The notes beneath the pieces were generated by a model. That model had not been told where the DNA came from, did not search any database, and saw only the letters and a list, made by a program, of their open reading frames with translations. This document shows, one piece after another, positions 6,502 through 13,798 of a stretch of DNA of 13,798 nt. A program made the position numbers and the translations under genes. Position 1 is the stretch's first letter. Each line of letters opens with the position of its first letter. This DNA comes from CAZKGE01 sp964541695 (GTDB lineage: Bacteria > Bacillota > Clostridia > Christensenellales > CAG-138): positions 1 through 13,798 of the forward strand of contig CAZIRB010000061.1 of assembly GCA_964541695.1 (NCBI GenBank), read 5' to 3'.

Positions 6502-7512
6502 ATGCTCAAATATATCCTCAAGCGATTCTTCAACGGCCTGATCGTGCTACTGGGCGTGGTCACAATCACGTTCTTCATCGCGCGTGTGATCCCGTCCGAC
6601 CCGGCCGCCAAGTGGGTCGGCGCGCGTGCCACGCCGGAGCAGAAGGCCGCCGCGGTCATCGAGCTGGGGCTCGACAAACCGCTTTACGTCCAATACTTCG
6701 TATATCTCGGGGATCTCCTTCAGGGAGACCTCGGGCGCTCGCTCAATTCCAAACAGCAGATTACGACGGAGCTTGCCACCTACTTTCCGGCGACGTTCGA
6801 GCTGGTGCTCATCGCGTTCGTCTTCGCGGTCATCATCGGCATCCCGCTGGGCATCTATTCCGCCAAGAAGAACGGCAAGCTTCTGGATCACATATCGCGC
6901 TTCTTCTCCATCGGCGCGGTTTCTCTGCCCACATTCTGGGTGGGCCTCATCCTTCAGCTCGTGTTCTACAGGATACTGGGCTGGCTGCCCCTGGGCGGCA
7001 GGATCAGCGTCGAGGCGTCGATCTTCAACGAAATCCCCAATATCACAGGCCTGCTGCTGGTCGATTGCATCCTCAAGGGCCAATGGGCGCTCTTCTTCGA
7101 CGCGCTCAGCCATATCGTTTTGCCCGCGATCACGATTTCGCTCTATCCCATCGGCCTCGTCGCGCGCATGACGCGCTCGGCCCTGCTGGAAATACTCAAC
7201 GAGGACTACATCGTCGCCTCCCGCTCCTATGGGATACGCGAGGGCCGCGTGCTCTGGGGGTACGCGCTTAAAAACTCGCTGGGCGCCACGGCCACGGTCG
7301 TCGCTCTATCAATGGGCTACACGCTCGTCAACACGTTTTTGACCGAAACCATCTTCAGCTGGCCGGGCCTTGGCAGCTACGTGGGCAAGTCCGTGGTCAC
7401 GCTCGATTATCCGGCCATTGTCGGCATCGCGCTCGTATCCGCGATCTTCTACGTGGTGTTGAACCTGCTCGCGGATATCATCATCGCGATGGACCCGCGC
7501 GTGCGGCTGTAG
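6502..7512 (+). CDS. ABC transporter permease, DppB/OppB type
   Basis: This 336-residue membrane protein begins MLKYILKRFFNGLIVLLGVV, the typical first helix of the DppB/OppB family. The conserved periplasmic-loop sequence follows (IPSDPA, then LGLDKPLYVQY and GDLGRS). Further helices lie at roughly residues 100-120, 135-155, 195-220, 265-285 and 305-330. The cytoplasmic EAA-like loop, which docks on the ATPase, is near residues 230-260 (DYIVASRSYGI, then LKNSLG). The C-terminus ends DPRVRL, as usual. The start ATG follows GGAGGTGA (6485-6492) by nine bases. It should form the membrane channel with the DppC-type permease encoded 16 bases downstream. Confidence 0.95.
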   Translation: MLKYILKRFFNGLIVLLGVVTITFFIARVIPSDPAAKWVGARATPEQKAAAVIELGLDKPLYVQYFVYLGDLLQGDLGRSLNSKQQITTELATYFPATFELVLIAFVFAVIIGIPLGIYSAKKNGKLLDHISRFFSIGAVSLPTFWVGLILQLVFYRILGWLPLGGRISVEASIFNEIPNITGLLLVDCILKGQWALFFDALSHIVLPAITISLYPIGLVARMTRSALLEILNEDYIVASRSYGIREGRVLWGYALKNSLGATATVVALSMGYTLVNTFLTETIFSWPGLGSYVGKSVVTLDYPAIVGIALVSAIFYVVLNLLADIIIAMDPRVRL

Positions 7513-7528
7513 GGAAGGAGGGGAGCGC

Positions 7529-8431
7529 ATGGATTTGAAACACGGGTGGACCAATTTCAGGGAGACCCTCCGGCCTAAAATAAAAAGTTTCCGGGAGTCG
7601 CTCTTCCTGCTCTTCAAGAACAGGCTCACCGCGGCGGCCATCGTGGTGCTGATCGCCATCATACTCGTCGCGCTGCTCGCGCCGATCATCATTCCGTACC
7701 CGGAGCATATTTCGGACGAAGTCAACATGGATGAAAAGTTCCTCGCACCGGGAAACGGGCATTTCTTCGGCACGGATGAGCTCGGGCGGGATATCTTTAG
7801 CCGCGTGCTGTACGGCTCGCGCATCTCGCTGACGACCGCCATCATCGCCGTGGCGCTCTCGCTGGTCATCGGCGTGCCTTTGGGCGCCATCGCCGGCACG
7901 CTCGGCGGCGCGGTGGATGAGATCATCATGCGCGTGACCGACGTGTTTTTGAGCTTCCCGCCGCTTCTGTTGGCCATTGTGTTCGTGTCTACGCTGGGGC
8001 CCAGCCTCAACAACGCCATCGCGGCCATCGCCCTGTCGTGGTGGCCGTGGTACACGCGGCTCGTGCGCGGGCAGGCGATCTCCCTCAAGGAGCGCAAATT
8101 CGTGCAGGCGGCCGAGACCATCGGCACGTCGCCGATGAAGATCATTATGCGGCACATCGTGCCCAACACAATTTCGCCCGTCATCGTGCAGGCTTCCATG
8201 GATATGGGCGGCGTGATCCTTACGGTCGCCTCGCTCTCCTTCCTTGGCCTCGGCGCGCAGGCGCCGCAGCCGGAGTGGGGGCTGATGATCAACGTATCGA
8301 AGAACTATTTCCCCGATATCTGGTGGTATTCCGTCTTCCCGGGCCTTGCGATCTTCATCACGGTGCTCGTTTTCAACCTCATCGGCGACGGCATCCGCGA
8401 GATACTCGACCCCAAGACGCGCAAGAAGTGA
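7529..8431 (+). CDS. ABC transporter permease, DppC/OppC type
   Basis: The 300-residue product has a cytoplasmic N-terminus of about 30 residues and a first helix rich in Ile, Val and Ala. It then has the family hallmark FFGTDELGRDIFSRVLYGSR (residues about 78-97). Four to five further helices follow. The EAA loop is present (SLKERKFVQAAETIGTSPM, then RHIVPN) and the C-terminus is typical (IGDGIREILDPK). The ATG lies close behind a long purine-rich ribosome binding site (AAGGAGGGGAG, 7515-7525). It is the second half of the channel, packed between the other permease and the ATPase gene, and almost certainly co-translated with both. Confidence 0.95.
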   Translation: MDLKHGWTNFRETLRPKIKSFRESLFLLFKNRLTAAAIVVLIAIILVALLAPIIIPYPEHISDEVNMDEKFLAPGNGHFFGTDELGRDIFSRVLYGSRISLTTAIIAVALSLVIGVPLGAIAGTLGGAVDEIIMRVTDVFLSFPPLLLAIVFVSTLGPSLNNAIAAIALSWWPWYTRLVRGQAISLKERKFVQAAETIGTSPMKIIMRHIVPNTISPVIVQASMDMGGVILTVASLSFLGLGAQAPQPEWGLMINVSKNYFPDIWWYSVFPGLAIFITVLVFNLIGDGIREILDPKTRKK

Positions 8432-8444
8432 GGGGAGGGCGGCT

Positions 8445-10238
8445 ATGGCTTATTTTGAAGTGAAAAACCTTAAGGTCAACCACAGGACCTTCGAAGGCGT
8501 GCGCACCGTGCTGGACATCGAGCACATCGGCATCGAGAAGGGCACGACCTTCGGCATCGTGGGCGAGAGCGGGCAGGGCAAAACCGTGCTCGCGCTCACG
8601 GCGCTGCGCCTGTTGCAATGCCCGCCCGGGCAGATAGAATCCGGCGAAATACTGCTCGACGGCGTGGACCTGCTCAAGGAGCCCGAGCGCCGCATGCAGA
8701 ACCAGATCCGCGGCAAAAAGGTTGCTATGATCTTTCAGGACCCGATGAGCTGCCTGAACCCGGTCTTCACGGTGGGCGACCAGATGAAGGATGTCATCGA
8801 GAAGAACCGCGGCCTTCGCGGCAAGGCGGCCTACGATTACGCCGTCGAGGTGCTGGGCCTCGTGCGCCTCGCGGACGCGGAGAACACGCTCACCAAATAC
8901 CCGCACCAGCTCTCCGGCGGGCAGAGGCAGCGCGTCATCATCGCGCTGGCGCTCTGCTGCGGTGCGGAGTTTCTCATTGCGGATGAACCCACGCGCAACC
9001 TCGACGTCACGATCCAGGCGAGCATACTCAAGCTGCTTAAAGAAATCCAGTCGAAGCTCAACATGACGGTGCTCTTCATCGCCAACTCCATGAGCCTCGT
9101 TTCCGCCTTTTGCGACAGGATCGCCATCCTGCACGAGGGCAAGATCGTCGAGCAGGGCGTCACGGCGGACGTCGTGATGCGCCCGCAGCACGCGTACACC
9201 AGAATGCTCGTCGAGGCGGCGAGCCTCGCCAACAAGAGCGCGCCCGCCTGTGCGGGGGACGAGGTGCTTTTGAGGGTGGAGCATCTCAAGAAGTATTTCC
9301 AGGTCACCAAGGGCGTTTCGGGCAAAAAGCAGCAGCTCAAGGCCGTGGACGACGTGAGCTTCGAGATCAGGAAGGGCGAGGTGCTCGGCATCGTAGGCGA
9401 ATCCGGCTGCGGTAAGAGCACGCTCGTCAACACCATTTTGAACCTGTTTGAGCCGACCGAAGGCGACGTTTGGTTCGAGGGGAAGAACGTCTTCAAGGGC
9501 AAGGCGAAAAACAGCAACGCCTTTAAAAAGAACGTGCAGATCGTCTTCCAGGATCCGTACTGGTCATTGAACCCGCGCTGGCTCGTCAAGGACATCGTGG
9601 CCGAGCCCATCGACGCTTACGGCGGCTTGCGCGGCCAGGAGAGGCTCGCGCGCGTTGGGGAGCTTCTCGAAATGGTGGGGCTTACGAAGGACGACGCGTT
9701 CAAGTACCCGCACGAATTTTCGGGCGGCCAGAGGCAGCGCATCGCCATCGCGCGCTCGCTCGCATCCAATCCCAAGCTCGTCGTGCTCGACGAGCCAACG
9801 AGCTCCATCGACGTTTTCTCGCAGGCGCAGATATTAAAGCTTCTGCGCGAGCTCAAGGAGGAATTCGGCCTGACCAACATCCTTATCAGCCACGATTTGG
9901 GCGTCGTCAACCAGATGGCGAACAAGATCGCCGTCATGTATCTCGGCAAAATCGTGGAGTTCGGCCCCGCCGAGAAAGTGTTCAACGACCCGAAGCACCC
10001 GTATACAAAGGCGCTGTTCAACTCGATCCCCAAGCTCGAGAAAATGGGCATCGAAAACCTCGCGACGCTCGAGGGCACCATCCCGAGCCCCATCAACCCG
10101 CCTTCGGGCTGCTCGTTCCATACGCGCTGCCAAGAGGCGTGCGAGGCCTGTGCGAGCTGGCAGCCGCGCCCCATCTACGCGGACGGCGGCCATTACGTAT
10201 CATGCATCCATTACGAAGCAAAGGGCGGGGAGGAGTAA
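8445..10238 (+). CDS. Fused two-domain ABC ATPase (DppD-DppF / GsiA-YejF type)
   Basis: One 597-residue polypeptide holds both ATPase domains of the transporter, as in GsiA and YejF. The start is ATG at 8445, five bases after AGGGGAGGG. The frame is open upstream but that part overlaps the permease gene. Domain 1: Walker A 40-47 (GESGQGKT), Q-loop Gln 98, signature LSGGQ 156-160, Walker B Asp 180-Glu 181, and an H-loop reading IANS, so Asn 214 replaces the switch histidine. Its D-loop is also unusual (PTRNLD). Domain 2: Walker A 318-325 (GESGCGKS), Q-loop Gln 369, signature FSGGQ 425-429, Walker B Asp 449-Glu 450, H-loop His 483. The C-terminal oligopeptide-transporter tail (about 510-590) carries Cys 556, 562, 566, 569 and 587, the cluster found in DppD/OppD tails, some of which bind an iron-sulfur cluster. 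Three bases separate it from the next gene. Confidence 0.95.
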   Translation: MAYFEVKNLKVNHRTFEGVRTVLDIEHIGIEKGTTFGIVGESGQGKTVLALTALRLLQCPPGQIESGEILLDGVDLLKEPERRMQNQIRGKKVAMIFQDPMSCLNPVFTVGDQMKDVIEKNRGLRGKAAYDYAVEVLGLVRLADAENTLTKYPHQLSGGQRQRVIIALALCCGAEFLIADEPTRNLDVTIQASILKLLKEIQSKLNMTVLFIANSMSLVSAFCDRIAILHEGKIVEQGVTADVVMRPQHAYTRMLVEAASLANKSAPACAGDEVLLRVEHLKKYFQVTKGVSGKKQQLKAVDDVSFEIRKGEVLGIVGESGCGKSTLVNTILNLFEPTEGDVWFEGKNVFKGKAKNSNAFKKNVQIVFQDPYWSLNPRWLVKDIVAEPIDAYGGLRGQERLARVGELLEMVGLTKDDAFKYPHEFSGGQRQRIAIARSLASNPKLVVLDEPTSSIDVFSQAQILKLLRELKEEFGLTNILISHDLGVVNQMANKIAVMYLGKIVEFGPAEKVFNDPKHPYTKALFNSIPKLEKMGIENLATLEGTIPSPINPPSGCSFHTRCQEACEACASWQPRPIYADGGHYVSCIHYEAKGGEE

Positions 10239-10241
10239 GAA

Positions 10242-10907
10242 ATGAAAGCTTCGATCATCTGCATGGGGCAGAGCCATGAGAAGAAATACGAGGATATTTT
10301 TCAAGCCGTGCCCGGTGTAAAACTGGAGATACGCGGCATTCTCGACGGCATGACGCAGGCGGGCCTCGAGCGCGACGTCTTTCCCAAAGGCGACGAGCCC
10401 TTCATCGTGAGCAACCTCGCCGACGGAACCGAGGTGCGCATCGCTGAGCGGGCGGCCATAAGCCTGACAAACGGGCGCATCGCGGCGCTTGAAGCGGAGG
10501 GCTTCGCCGCGGCGCTGATCCTCTGCACCGGCCATTTCGAGCCGCCCGAAACGGATGTGAGCGTGCTCGTGCCGGAGCGCGTAATTCCGGCGCTCCTTCG
10601 CGCGCTCGGCGTGAAGCGCCTGGGCGCCATCGTGCCCGAGCCGGAGCAGATCGCGGATTCGCTCAGGCAGTATGCGGAGTTCGGCCCCATCATACGCGCG
10701 GCCTCGCCCTACGGCAGCGAGGAGGCGCTCGCCGAAACCGCGGCGCAGTTCAGGGACGAGCGCGTGGATTTGATCCTTGCGGACTGCATGGGCTTCACGC
10801 GCGCGCTCGGGGAGATTATAGCCCGGCATTCCGGCAAGCGCGTCTTCGTGCCAAGGGTCGTTTTGCCCGCGCTGCTCGGGGCGCTGATGACAGGGAACAC
10901 CAACTGA
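10242..10907 (+). CDS. AroM-family protein
   Basis: The 221-residue product matches the AroM family throughout: an N-terminal segment with GILDGM, then LADGTEVRIAERAAI (about 60-74), ALILCTGHF (91-99) and LILADCMGF (about 177-185). AroM proteins share the aspartate/glutamate racemase-like fold. Cys 95 (CTG) and Cys 182 (DCMG) sit where that superfamily keeps its paired catalytic cysteines. Despite the name, E. coli AroM has no proven biochemical role, and families like this recur in clusters with DUF917 proteins and racemases. The ATG is six bases after AGGAG inside the end of the ATPase gene, so translation is probably coupled. It is probably a cytoplasmic isomerase or lyase acting on the imported compound; the exact reaction is unknown. 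Confidence 0.85.
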   Translation: MKASIICMGQSHEKKYEDIFQAVPGVKLEIRGILDGMTQAGLERDVFPKGDEPFIVSNLADGTEVRIAERAAISLTNGRIAALEAEGFAAALILCTGHFEPPETDVSVLVPERVIPALLRALGVKRLGAIVPEPEQIADSLRQYAEFGPIIRAASPYGSEEALAETAAQFRDERVDLILADCMGFTRALGEIIARHSGKRVFVPRVVLPALLGALMTGNTN

Positions 10908-10929
10908 CATAAAAACGGAGGAATTTAGC

Positions 10930-12018
10930 ATGCGTAAACTGAACCATCAGGAACTCATCGACATTCTCGTCGGCGCGACCATACTCGGTACCGGCGGCGG
11001 AGGAAGCCTCGAGCGCGGCATCGAAAAGATCGAGCGCGCGCTCGCGCAGGGCAAGGAATTTAACCTTGTTTCCATCGACGAGCTCGCGCCTGAGGATATC
11101 GTGGGCACGCCGTATTCCTGCGGCGCGATCTCGCCGCTGACCGACGAGGAAATCAGGAAATACGCACGCCTCCCGCAGTATGAGATGGAATACCACATCA
11201 TGAGCATCGCCAACATGGAGAAGTTCCTCGGCAAGCCCATGAAAGCGGTGGTTTCCACGGAGCTGGGCGGCGGCAACACGGCATCCGCCTTCTACGCCGG
11301 GGCGATGGCCGGCAAGGCCATCCTCGACGCGGACCCCGCGGGGCGTTCCGTGCCCGCGCTGCAGCATTCGACCTATTGCCTCAAGGGCGTACCCATCTGC
11401 CCGATGTCGCTGTGCAACAAGTTCGGCGAGAGCATGATCGTCACGCACGTGCACGACGACGAGCGCGCCGAGGACCTCGTGCGCGCGCTCGCGGTCGCGA
11501 GCCAGAACACCATGGCCGTGTGCGACCATGTGCACCCCGTCTCTATGCTCAAGGACGCGCTGATCCTCGACGCCATCTCCTATGCGCAACGCGTGGGCAA
11601 GGCGTTCCGCCTCGCCAAGGAAGAGGGCGCGTGCTGCGCCAAAGCCGTGGCGGACGTCACGGGCGGCAAACTCGTCGCGGACGGCGTGGTCGCAAGCAAC
11701 GAGTGGTATACCGAGGGCGGCTATACGTTCGGGACCATGGAAATCAAGTCCGGCGAGGACGTCTATCGCATCTGGTATCAGAACGAGAACATCATCATGT
11801 GGAAGAACGGCAGCTACTTCGTGACCGTTCCCGACCTCATTTGCGTCATCAACAACGAGGAGAAGATGCCCCAGCTCAACCCGTTCGCGAAGGTTGGCTG
11901 CCCGGTATCCATCGTGGTGCTGCCCGCGGCCAAGGAATGGACGACCCCGCGCGGGCTCGAGGTGTTCGGCCCCAGGAGCTTCGGGCACGACGTGGATTAT
12001 CTGCCCTACTGCGAGTAA
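10930..12018 (+). CDS. DUF917 family protein (S-methyl-thiohydantoin desulfurase-like)
   Basis: This 362-residue protein is full length for the DUF917 family (Pfam PF06032, now named after S-methyl thiohydantoin desulfurase). Visible marks are the glycine-rich N-terminal loop ILGTGGGGS (residues 18-26), SCGAISPL (63-70), ELGGGN (111-116) and CDHVHP (198-203). The C-terminal domain has TEGGYTFGTMEI (261-272), IWYQNENI and VPDLICVI (about 300-307). One branch is reported to act on the S-methyl thiohydantoin formed during S-methyl-ergothioneine breakdown. Most members are uncharacterised and occur with hydantoinases and racemases. Here it lies between two racemase-fold genes behind a peptide-type transporter, which supports action on a hydantoin-like ring, but the substrate is not shown. 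GGAGG (10917-10921) precedes the ATG by eight bases. Confidence 0.9.
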   Translation: MRKLNHQELIDILVGATILGTGGGGSLERGIEKIERALAQGKEFNLVSIDELAPEDIVGTPYSCGAISPLTDEEIRKYARLPQYEMEYHIMSIANMEKFLGKPMKAVVSTELGGGNTASAFYAGAMAGKAILDADPAGRSVPALQHSTYCLKGVPICPMSLCNKFGESMIVTHVHDDERAEDLVRALAVASQNTMAVCDHVHPVSMLKDALILDAISYAQRVGKAFRLAKEEGACCAKAVADVTGGKLVADGVVASNEWYTEGGYTFGTMEIKSGEDVYRIWYQNENIIMWKNGSYFVTVPDLICVINNEEKMPQLNPFAKVGCPVSIVVLPAAKEWTTPRGLEVFGPRSFGHDVDYLPYCE

Positions 12019-12023
12019 AAAGT

Positions 12024-12746
12024 ATGAGGCTTCGCATCATCAGCGCGGTTCCGCGCGAAAGGGAGCGCCGGGAGGAATATTTCCCCTATCTGAGACGGAC
12101 GCTGCGCGCCGATACGCTGCTCGAGTCCGACGGCGTGACGTACGGCTTTCCCTCAATCGAGTGCGACCTGCACGGCCTAATCAACGGCGCGGAGGTGCTC
12201 GACTGCGTCGTCCGGGCCGAGAAGGAGGGGGCGGACGGCGCGTTCGTCAACTGCTTCGACGACCCGGGCGTGTACGCGGCGCGCGAGCTGGCGCACATTC
12301 CCGTTTTCGGCGCGTACCAGCCCGCAATCCTCGTCGCGATGAGCCTCGCGGACCGCGTGGGCGTCATCACCACCGATGCGGCGGGGGTGTTGAGCGAGCA
12401 GCGCAAGGCGCGGCTCAACGGTTTTTCGGAGCGCGTCGCCTCCATACGCGCCGTAGATATGGGCGTGCTGGGCATGGATGCGAACATCGGTATTTTGGCC
12501 GAAAGAATCACCGAGACGTGCGTAAACATGTACGAACAGGACCGCGTGGGCGCGCTGACGCTCGGCTGCACGGGCATGCACAACGCCATAGGCCCCGTCC
12601 GGGAAAACCTGAAAAAGCTTGGATGTCCCGTCACGGTGATCGAGCCGCTGCAGAACGGCGTGAACTTCCTCGAGAGCGCCGTGCTTCAGGGCTACACCAA
12701 CGCGCTGGGCGTAATCAAGGACATCGATTCATGGAAACGGCGATAG
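12024..12746 (+). CDS. Asp/Glu/hydantoin racemase-family protein
   Basis: The 240-residue product has the family's paired active-site cysteines: Cys 77 in VNCFDDPG, matching the usual CFGDPG motif of hydantoin racemases, and Cys 182 in LGCTGM, matching LGCAGM. The N-terminus (LRIISAVP), the VGVITTD strand (about 113-119) and the C-terminal segment VIEPLQNGV also fit. Hydantoin racemases interconvert the two forms of 5-substituted hydantoins so that a stereospecific hydantoinase can use both. Aspartate or glutamate racemase, or maleate isomerase-like activity, is an alternative. The ATG is five bases after the previous stop and has no good ribosome binding site of its own, so it probably depends on coupled translation. 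It is the second racemase-fold protein in the operon after the AroM-family protein. Confidence 0.88.
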   Translation: MRLRIISAVPRERERREEYFPYLRRTLRADTLLESDGVTYGFPSIECDLHGLINGAEVLDCVVRAEKEGADGAFVNCFDDPGVYAARELAHIPVFGAYQPAILVAMSLADRVGVITTDAAGVLSEQRKARLNGFSERVASIRAVDMGVLGMDANIGILAERITETCVNMYEQDRVGALTLGCTGMHNAIGPVRENLKKLGCPVTVIEPLQNGVNFLESAVLQGYTNALGVIKDIDSWKRR

Positions 12747-12779
12747 CGCCAAAAGTTTCATCCTGCAAAGGAGCGCAAT

Positions 12780-13649
12780 ATGGAGCCCGACCCTGCCGCA
12801 CGCGATTTGTTCGCCATGCTTGAGAAGCGCGCCACCTGCCGCAGCTTTCTCCCCGAGCCCATCCCCGAAGAGGTGATGAAAAAACTCATCGCCGTTGCCT
12901 GCACGTCGGCCTCCGCGGGAGGCTTCCAGCGCGTGAGCGTCGTGGTCGTGCGAAGCCCGGAAAAGAAAAAGTGCCTCGCGGAGCTTAGCCGGAACCAGAG
13001 CTTCGTCGCGCAGGCGCCCGCGAACTTCGTGTTTTGTGTCGACCACAGGCGCATGCGCCGCATCGCGGAGTATGAAGCTTCCCCCTGCGATGCGGCGGAT
13101 TCCATCGCCTCGCTGTGGATGGGCATCGTCGACGCAACGATCGCGGCGCAGAGCATGGCGCTCGCGGCGGAGGCGTTGGGCCTCGGGAGCTGCTACAACG
13201 GCAATGTCATCGACATGCCGCGGCAACTGACGGAGCTTCTTTCCCTGCCGCACGGCGTCGTGCCGGCGATCATGCTCACGCTCGGCTATCCCGCCAAGGC
13301 CGCGAAGCCCTCGCGAAAATACGCGCCGCGCGCGATGGTGCACGAGGAGGTCTATCGCGACCTTCCCATGGAGGAGCTTTACGAGGAGCATAAAAAGAAG
13401 TTTCCCGGCAGCTACAGCCTCACCGACGCGCGGCGGGAAAATCTTCGCCGTGCGGCTCTCGCGCACGGCGCGGAGGCGTTCGCGCAGCGCTGCCTCGCGG
13501 CTGCGGACGCCGCGGGAAAGCTCACAGCATACCAGTTCTGGTTCGGCTGCTTCTACTACGACGAAAGCCGGCCCGAGGCGGACGCCGCGGAGTATCTCAG
13601 CTATCTCGCGGAGCAAGGCTTTGATGTTGCGGGTGGAAAGGATCGATAA
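12780..13649 (+). CDS. Nitroreductase-family flavoprotein with C-terminal extension
   Basis: The 289-residue product shows the FMN-dependent nitroreductase pattern: KRATCRSF near the N-terminus (residues 16-23, the phosphate-binding Arg-Ser stretch), ASAGGFQ (44-50) and the core helix SLWMGIVDATIAAQSMALAAE (within 111-131). ALGLGSCYNGNV (132-143) and the strand VVPAIMLTLGYPAK (160-173) follow. Usual family length is about 170-250. The last 90 residues or so are an extra helical part with two aromatic-rich stretches (YQFWFGCFYY, 251-260). AAAGGAG lies seven bases before the ATG. These enzymes reduce nitro groups, quinones, enones or other activated bonds with NAD(P)H. As the last enzyme of the operon it may carry out a redox step on the substrate's ring. 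Its real substrate is unknown. Confidence 0.88.
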   Translation: MEPDPAARDLFAMLEKRATCRSFLPEPIPEEVMKKLIAVACTSASAGGFQRVSVVVVRSPEKKKCLAELSRNQSFVAQAPANFVFCVDHRRMRRIAEYEASPCDAADSIASLWMGIVDATIAAQSMALAAEALGLGSCYNGNVIDMPRQLTELLSLPHGVVPAIMLTLGYPAKAAKPSRKYAPRAMVHEEVYRDLPMEELYEEHKKKFPGSYSLTDARRENLRRAALAHGAEAFAQRCLAAADAAGKLTAYQFWFGCFYYDESRPEADAAEYLSYLAEQGFDVAGGKDR

Positions 13650-13725
13650 GCATTCGCTTAGTGTGAAGGATATACCATGAACTACGCGTGCGTTTTACAG
13701 CCGCGGAGGCGATTGAACCGGGAAA

Positions 13726-13748
13726 GGCGGGGCGCTTCGCGCCCCGCC
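13726..13748. repeat. GC-rich hairpin at the end of the operon
   Basis: A perfect 10-base stem (13726-13735 against 13739-13748) is closed by a 3-base loop TTC. No T-tract follows on the plus strand, and on the minus strand only TTT follows. It may mark the 3' end of the operon transcript, helped by Rho or by RNA processing. It is followed directly by the 15-base sequence described separately. Confidence 0.5.
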
Positions 13749-13749
13749 G

Positions 13750-13764
13750 CAGCCCATCGGCAAA
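13750..13764. repeat. 15-base sequence repeated inverted at 37-51
   Basis: CAGCCCATCGGCAAA occurs here on the plus strand and at 37-51 on the minus strand, where it forms one arm of the terminator hairpin. In both places it directly adjoins a GC-rich stem with a TTC(G) loop. Chance is possible for a match of this length in a GC-rich window. Confidence 0.4.
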
Positions 13765-13798
13765 CCGTATAAATTACGGCAAGCAAGGGCAGGCAGGA

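Larger units (their letters stand above)
13665..13772 (+). other. Strong ribosome binding site leading into a 31-codon frame
   Basis: GAAGGA (13665-13670) is followed after six bases by ATG (13677), and an in-frame TAA lies at 13770-13772. The 31-residue product would begin MNYACVLQP and then become Arg- and Ala-rich because it reads through a GC-rich hairpin, which is not typical of a real protein. It could be the surviving start of a lost operon gene or a chance match. The site is placed 16 bases after the nitroreductase stop, where a next operon gene would be expected. Confidence 0.35.

Noticed and set aside
5301..6677. 458-residue minus-strand frame across the binding-protein gene
   Set aside because: It is antisense to a full-length, well-recognised binding protein and runs on into the permease gene.
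8346..8444. Upstream extension of the fused ATPase
   Set aside because: These 33 codons overlap the end of the permease gene in another frame and read as Ser/Arg-rich filler. The ATG at 8445 has an excellent ribosome binding site.
11376..12023. Upstream extension of the racemase frame
   Set aside because: It overlaps the DUF917 gene in another frame with Arg/Gly-rich translation. The family N-terminus starts at 12024.
12729..13616. 295-residue minus-strand frame opposite the nitroreductase
   Set aside because: It is antisense to a recognisable flavoprotein, has Arg- and Ala-rich translation and no supporting signals.

Overview
The window looks like chromosomal DNA of an anaerobic Bacillota (Clostridia-like) bacterium. 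Strong GGAGG-type ribosome binding sites precede most genes, a C-terminal PQTG-plus-membrane-helix anchor of the sortase type is present, two lipoproteins carry lipobox signals, and housekeeping-type promoters are seen. Genus cannot be told from the sequence. No rRNA, tRNA, CRISPR array or transposase was recognised.

Region 1 (1-1265): on the minus strand, the C-terminal part of a cell-wall-anchored surface protein, followed by a row of hairpins including a U-tailed terminator. Its reading frame runs upstream past every usable start codon into the promoter of the next gene, so it looks cut off at its 5' end. Region 2 (1229-3679): a monocistronic gene for a 749-residue lipoprotein with an S-layer-homology-like N-terminal part and a parallel beta-helix C-terminal part. 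It has its own extended -10 promoter and a terminator. By eye it is less GC-rich than what follows.

Region 3 (3800-13649) is the main content. A MerR-family regulator is transcribed leftwards. Divergently from it runs an eight-gene, tightly packed operon: an oligopeptide-type substrate-binding lipoprotein, two permeases, one polypeptide holding both ATPase domains, an AroM-family protein, a DUF917/S-methyl-thiohydantoin-desulfurase-family protein, an Asp/Glu/hydantoin racemase-family protein and a nitroreductase-family flavoprotein. The operon promoter has a 19-base spacer, the geometry that MerR proteins act on, so the regulator probably senses the imported compound or a product of it. The transporter would bring in a small amide, peptide or hydantoin-like molecule and the four enzymes would process it. 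The substrate is not known. No hydantoinase, amidohydrolase or peptidase lies in the window, so the pathway as seen is incomplete.

Region 4 (13650-13798): a well-formed ribosome binding site leads into a 31-codon frame that runs through a GC-rich hairpin, followed by a 15-base sequence that recurs inverted at the other end of the window. The operon may once have continued here. The points most worth following up are the unusual enzyme set tied to one transporter, the missing H-loop histidine in the first ATPase domain, the strongly structured RNA between the binding-protein and permease genes, and the MerR-type promoter.
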